Positions 62,667 through 64,000 of a DNA stretch of 64,000 nucleotides are shown in pieces; the stretch's first letter is position 1; each line of letters starts with the position of its first letter. Source of the DNA: Calothrix sp. 336/3 (lineage in GTDB: Bacteria; Cyanobacteriota; Cyanobacteriia; Cyanobacteriales; Nostocaceae); NCBI RefSeq assembly GCF_000734895.2, contig NZ_CP011382.1, forward strand, positions 1,404,700-1,468,699, written 5' to 3'. The translations under genes and the position numbers were made by a program. The notes beneath the pieces were generated by a model. It was not told the DNA's origin, did no database searches, and saw only the letters and a list, made by a program, of their open reading frames with translations.

Positions 62667-64000
62667 ATGATGACCTTCCTTACAGACTCTACAGATATTA
62701 CCAGGATTCATTTTTCCTCAAGGTTGAGCATTAAGCAGCGCAGTGAATTGGGGCAGTTTTTGACTCCTGCGACCATCGCTCGTTTCATGGCGGGACAATT
62801 TAGCAATTTGGCAGGTCAAATCAGGTTGCTTGATCCTGGTGCAGGAGTTGGTTCATTAACTACCGCTTTTATAGAGCGCTTATTAAGTAGTCCTAATCCG
62901 ATTGAAAGCTGCTCTATAACTGCATATGAAGTTGAGCCAACTTTCTTATCATCTTTGGAGCAGCGCTTGATAGAATGCTGTTTTGCTCTAGAAAAAAGAG
63001 GAATCAAAGCAGATTATAGCTTGCATGAAAAGAGCTTTATCGAAGCTGCTGTTGAAGTAAATCTTCCCCTCTTCCCAGACTCTAGTACTTGTTTTACTCA
63101 TGCAATTCTAAATCCTCCTTATAAAAAGATTAATAATCAATCGGCAGAGAAGAAAATCCTCTCAAGTCTCGGAGTCGAAACGGTCAATCTTTATAGTGCG
63201 TTCGTTTGGCTTGCCATGTTACAGCTTGCTGAAGATGGAGAGATGGTAGCCATCACGCCAAGAAGCTTCTGCAACGGCCCATACTTTCGCCCTTTTCGGA
63301 AAGCATTTTTAAAAGAAATGGGGCTGAGAAAAATTCATGTATTCAAAAGTCGATCGGTTGCTTTTGCAGATGATGATGTACTCCAGGAAAATATTATTTT
63401 TCATGCAACTAAAACAAAACTTAAACCTGATCTTACAGAAATCACTAATCATTCTGGAAATGTCTTAGATGAATTTTCAGAGACGCGGTGTGTTCCTTAT
63501 GGTGAAGTGATTGAAATCAACGATACTGAGCAGTTTATTCATATTATTACGAACTCTCTTGAAGATGCCTTGAGAGTGCAGATGAATAAATTACCGGGCA
63601 CTTTAGATGACTTGGGTTTAGAAGTATCAACGGGTCCAGTTGTAGACTTTCGATTGAAGTCAGCTTTGAGGAGTTGTTTGGATGAAAAGAGTGTCCCACT
63701 GATTTACCCAGAATCGATGAAGGCAGAGAGAATCTTGTTTCCACCCAAGAATCCGCGTAAGGCGATCGCAATCGAACAAAACCAGGAAACGCAGAAATGG
63801 CTGATTCAGAGAGGATGGTACGTTCTGACAAGGCGGTTTTCGGCAAAAGAAGAGAAGCGTCGCGTTATGGCTGCTGTCTGTTCTCCTATGGATGAACCAT
63901 TCCTCGGAATAGAGAATCATCTCAACTACTTCCATGCTAAGGGTAAAGGGATGAATCCTGACCTTGCACGAGGGTTGGCGGCATTTCTCAATTCAACGCT
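62667..64000 (+). CDS. N6-adenine DNA methylase, Eco57I/PaeR7I type (3' partial)
   Basis: The frame is open from ATG at 62667 to the window edge (more than 444 codons), so the end is missing. 'FLTPATIARFMAG', motif I 'LLDPGAGVGSLTTAF', and motif IV 'NPPYKK' identify a gamma-type adenine methylase; 'AITPRSFCNGPYFR' fits the family. This is the modification subunit of restriction systems whose nuclease gene usually follows. It starts 42 bp after the WD40 gene. Whether a nuclease is present cannot be seen. Confidence 0.92.
   Translation, partial: MMTFLTDSTDITRIHFSSRLSIKQRSELGQFLTPATIARFMAGQFSNLAGQIRLLDPGAGVGSLTTAFIERLLSSPNPIESCSITAYEVEPTFLSSLEQRLIECCFALEKRGIKADYSLHEKSFIEAAVEVNLPLFPDSSTCFTHAILNPPYKKINNQSAEKKILSSLGVETVNLYSAFVWLAMLQLAEDGEMVAITPRSFCNGPYFRPFRKAFLKEMGLRKIHVFKSRSVAFADDDVLQENIIFHATKTKLKPDLTEITNHSGNVLDEFSETRCVPYGEVIEINDTEQFIHIITNSLEDALRVQMNKLPGTLDDLGLEVSTGPVVDFRLKSALRSCLDEKSVPLIYPESMKAERILFPPKNPRKAIAIEQNQETQKWLIQRGWYVLTRRFSAKEEKRRVMAAVCSPMDEPFLGIENHLNYFHAKGKGMNPDLARGLAAFLNST

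Overview
The window comes from a filamentous, probably heterocyst-forming cyanobacterium (Nostocales type). The evidence is the very frequent palindrome GCGATCGC (HIP1) in and between genes, the carboxysome shell genes ccmK3-ccmK4, the cyanobacterial sensor kinase NblS beside purD, a HetZ-family protein, a SigG-type ECF sigma factor, a cyanophycin-synthetase-like ATP-grasp protein, a four-ACT aspartate kinase, DUF1823 and DUF29 proteins, and heptameric short tandem repeats. No rRNA, tRNA or CRISPR array was recognised. The species cannot be fixed from the sequence alone.

Layout. 1-7.7 kb: end of a cyanophycin-synthetase-like gene, DUF29 and DUF1823 genes, an O-antigen-type ABC exporter pair, a small secreted protein, a membrane-anchored Ser/Thr kinase and a DUF433/PIN-like toxin-antitoxin pair. 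7.8-10.7 kb: a minus-strand operon of five overlapping genes (two membrane proteins, a metallophosphoesterase, a small DMT transporter, a phosphotransferase-like protein) of unknown purpose. 11-16.8 kb: a cation/proton antiporter, a psd-pssA pair (phosphatidylethanolamine synthesis, unexpected in a cyanobacterium), anmK and a Crp-type regulator. 17-21.6 kb: a PilB-like protein without its ATPase domain, a HetZ-related protein, then ccmK4 and ccmK3. 21.9-24.2 kb: an exported protein with seven degenerate repeats. 25.06 kb: a probable Yfr2-family small RNA. 25.6-32.2 kb: a cysteine-hydrolase-like protein lacking its catalytic Asp, a PAS histidine kinase, and a 1261-residue carbamoyltransferase/methyltransferase fusion.

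32.5-43 kb is mainly housekeeping and envelope genes: nblS, purD, two SDR oxidoreductases, a sugar-nucleotide epimerase, sigG with its anti-sigma gene, and a VanZ/LamG-like membrane protein. 43.2-51 kb is an accessory island: an NB-ARC STAND NTPase that ends inside a dispersed repeat, small membrane proteins, an FGE/C-type-lectin-fold protein whose C-terminus looks like a diversity-generating-retroelement (DGR) variable region, and, directly upstream of it, an exported TPR-CHAT protease-like protein. 51.6-60.4 kb: lysC, several small genes, an IscA-type protein, a TetR/GNAT/SDR divergent locus with visible operators, rpoZ and a GH13 amylase, with several MITE-like elements between them. 60.8-64 kb: a seven-bladed WD40 protein and the start of an N6-adenine DNA methylase cut by the window edge.

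The best candidates for an undescribed system are (1) the TPR-CHAT plus DGR-like CLec pair at 46.7-51.0 kb, (2) the carbamoyltransferase-methyltransferase fusion with its neighbours at 25.6-32.2 kb, and (3) the overlapping five-gene membrane operon at 7.8-10.7 kb. A clear nested transposition event (a MITE with TA duplications inside another repeat, with an unoccupied copy elsewhere in the window) is also directly visible.
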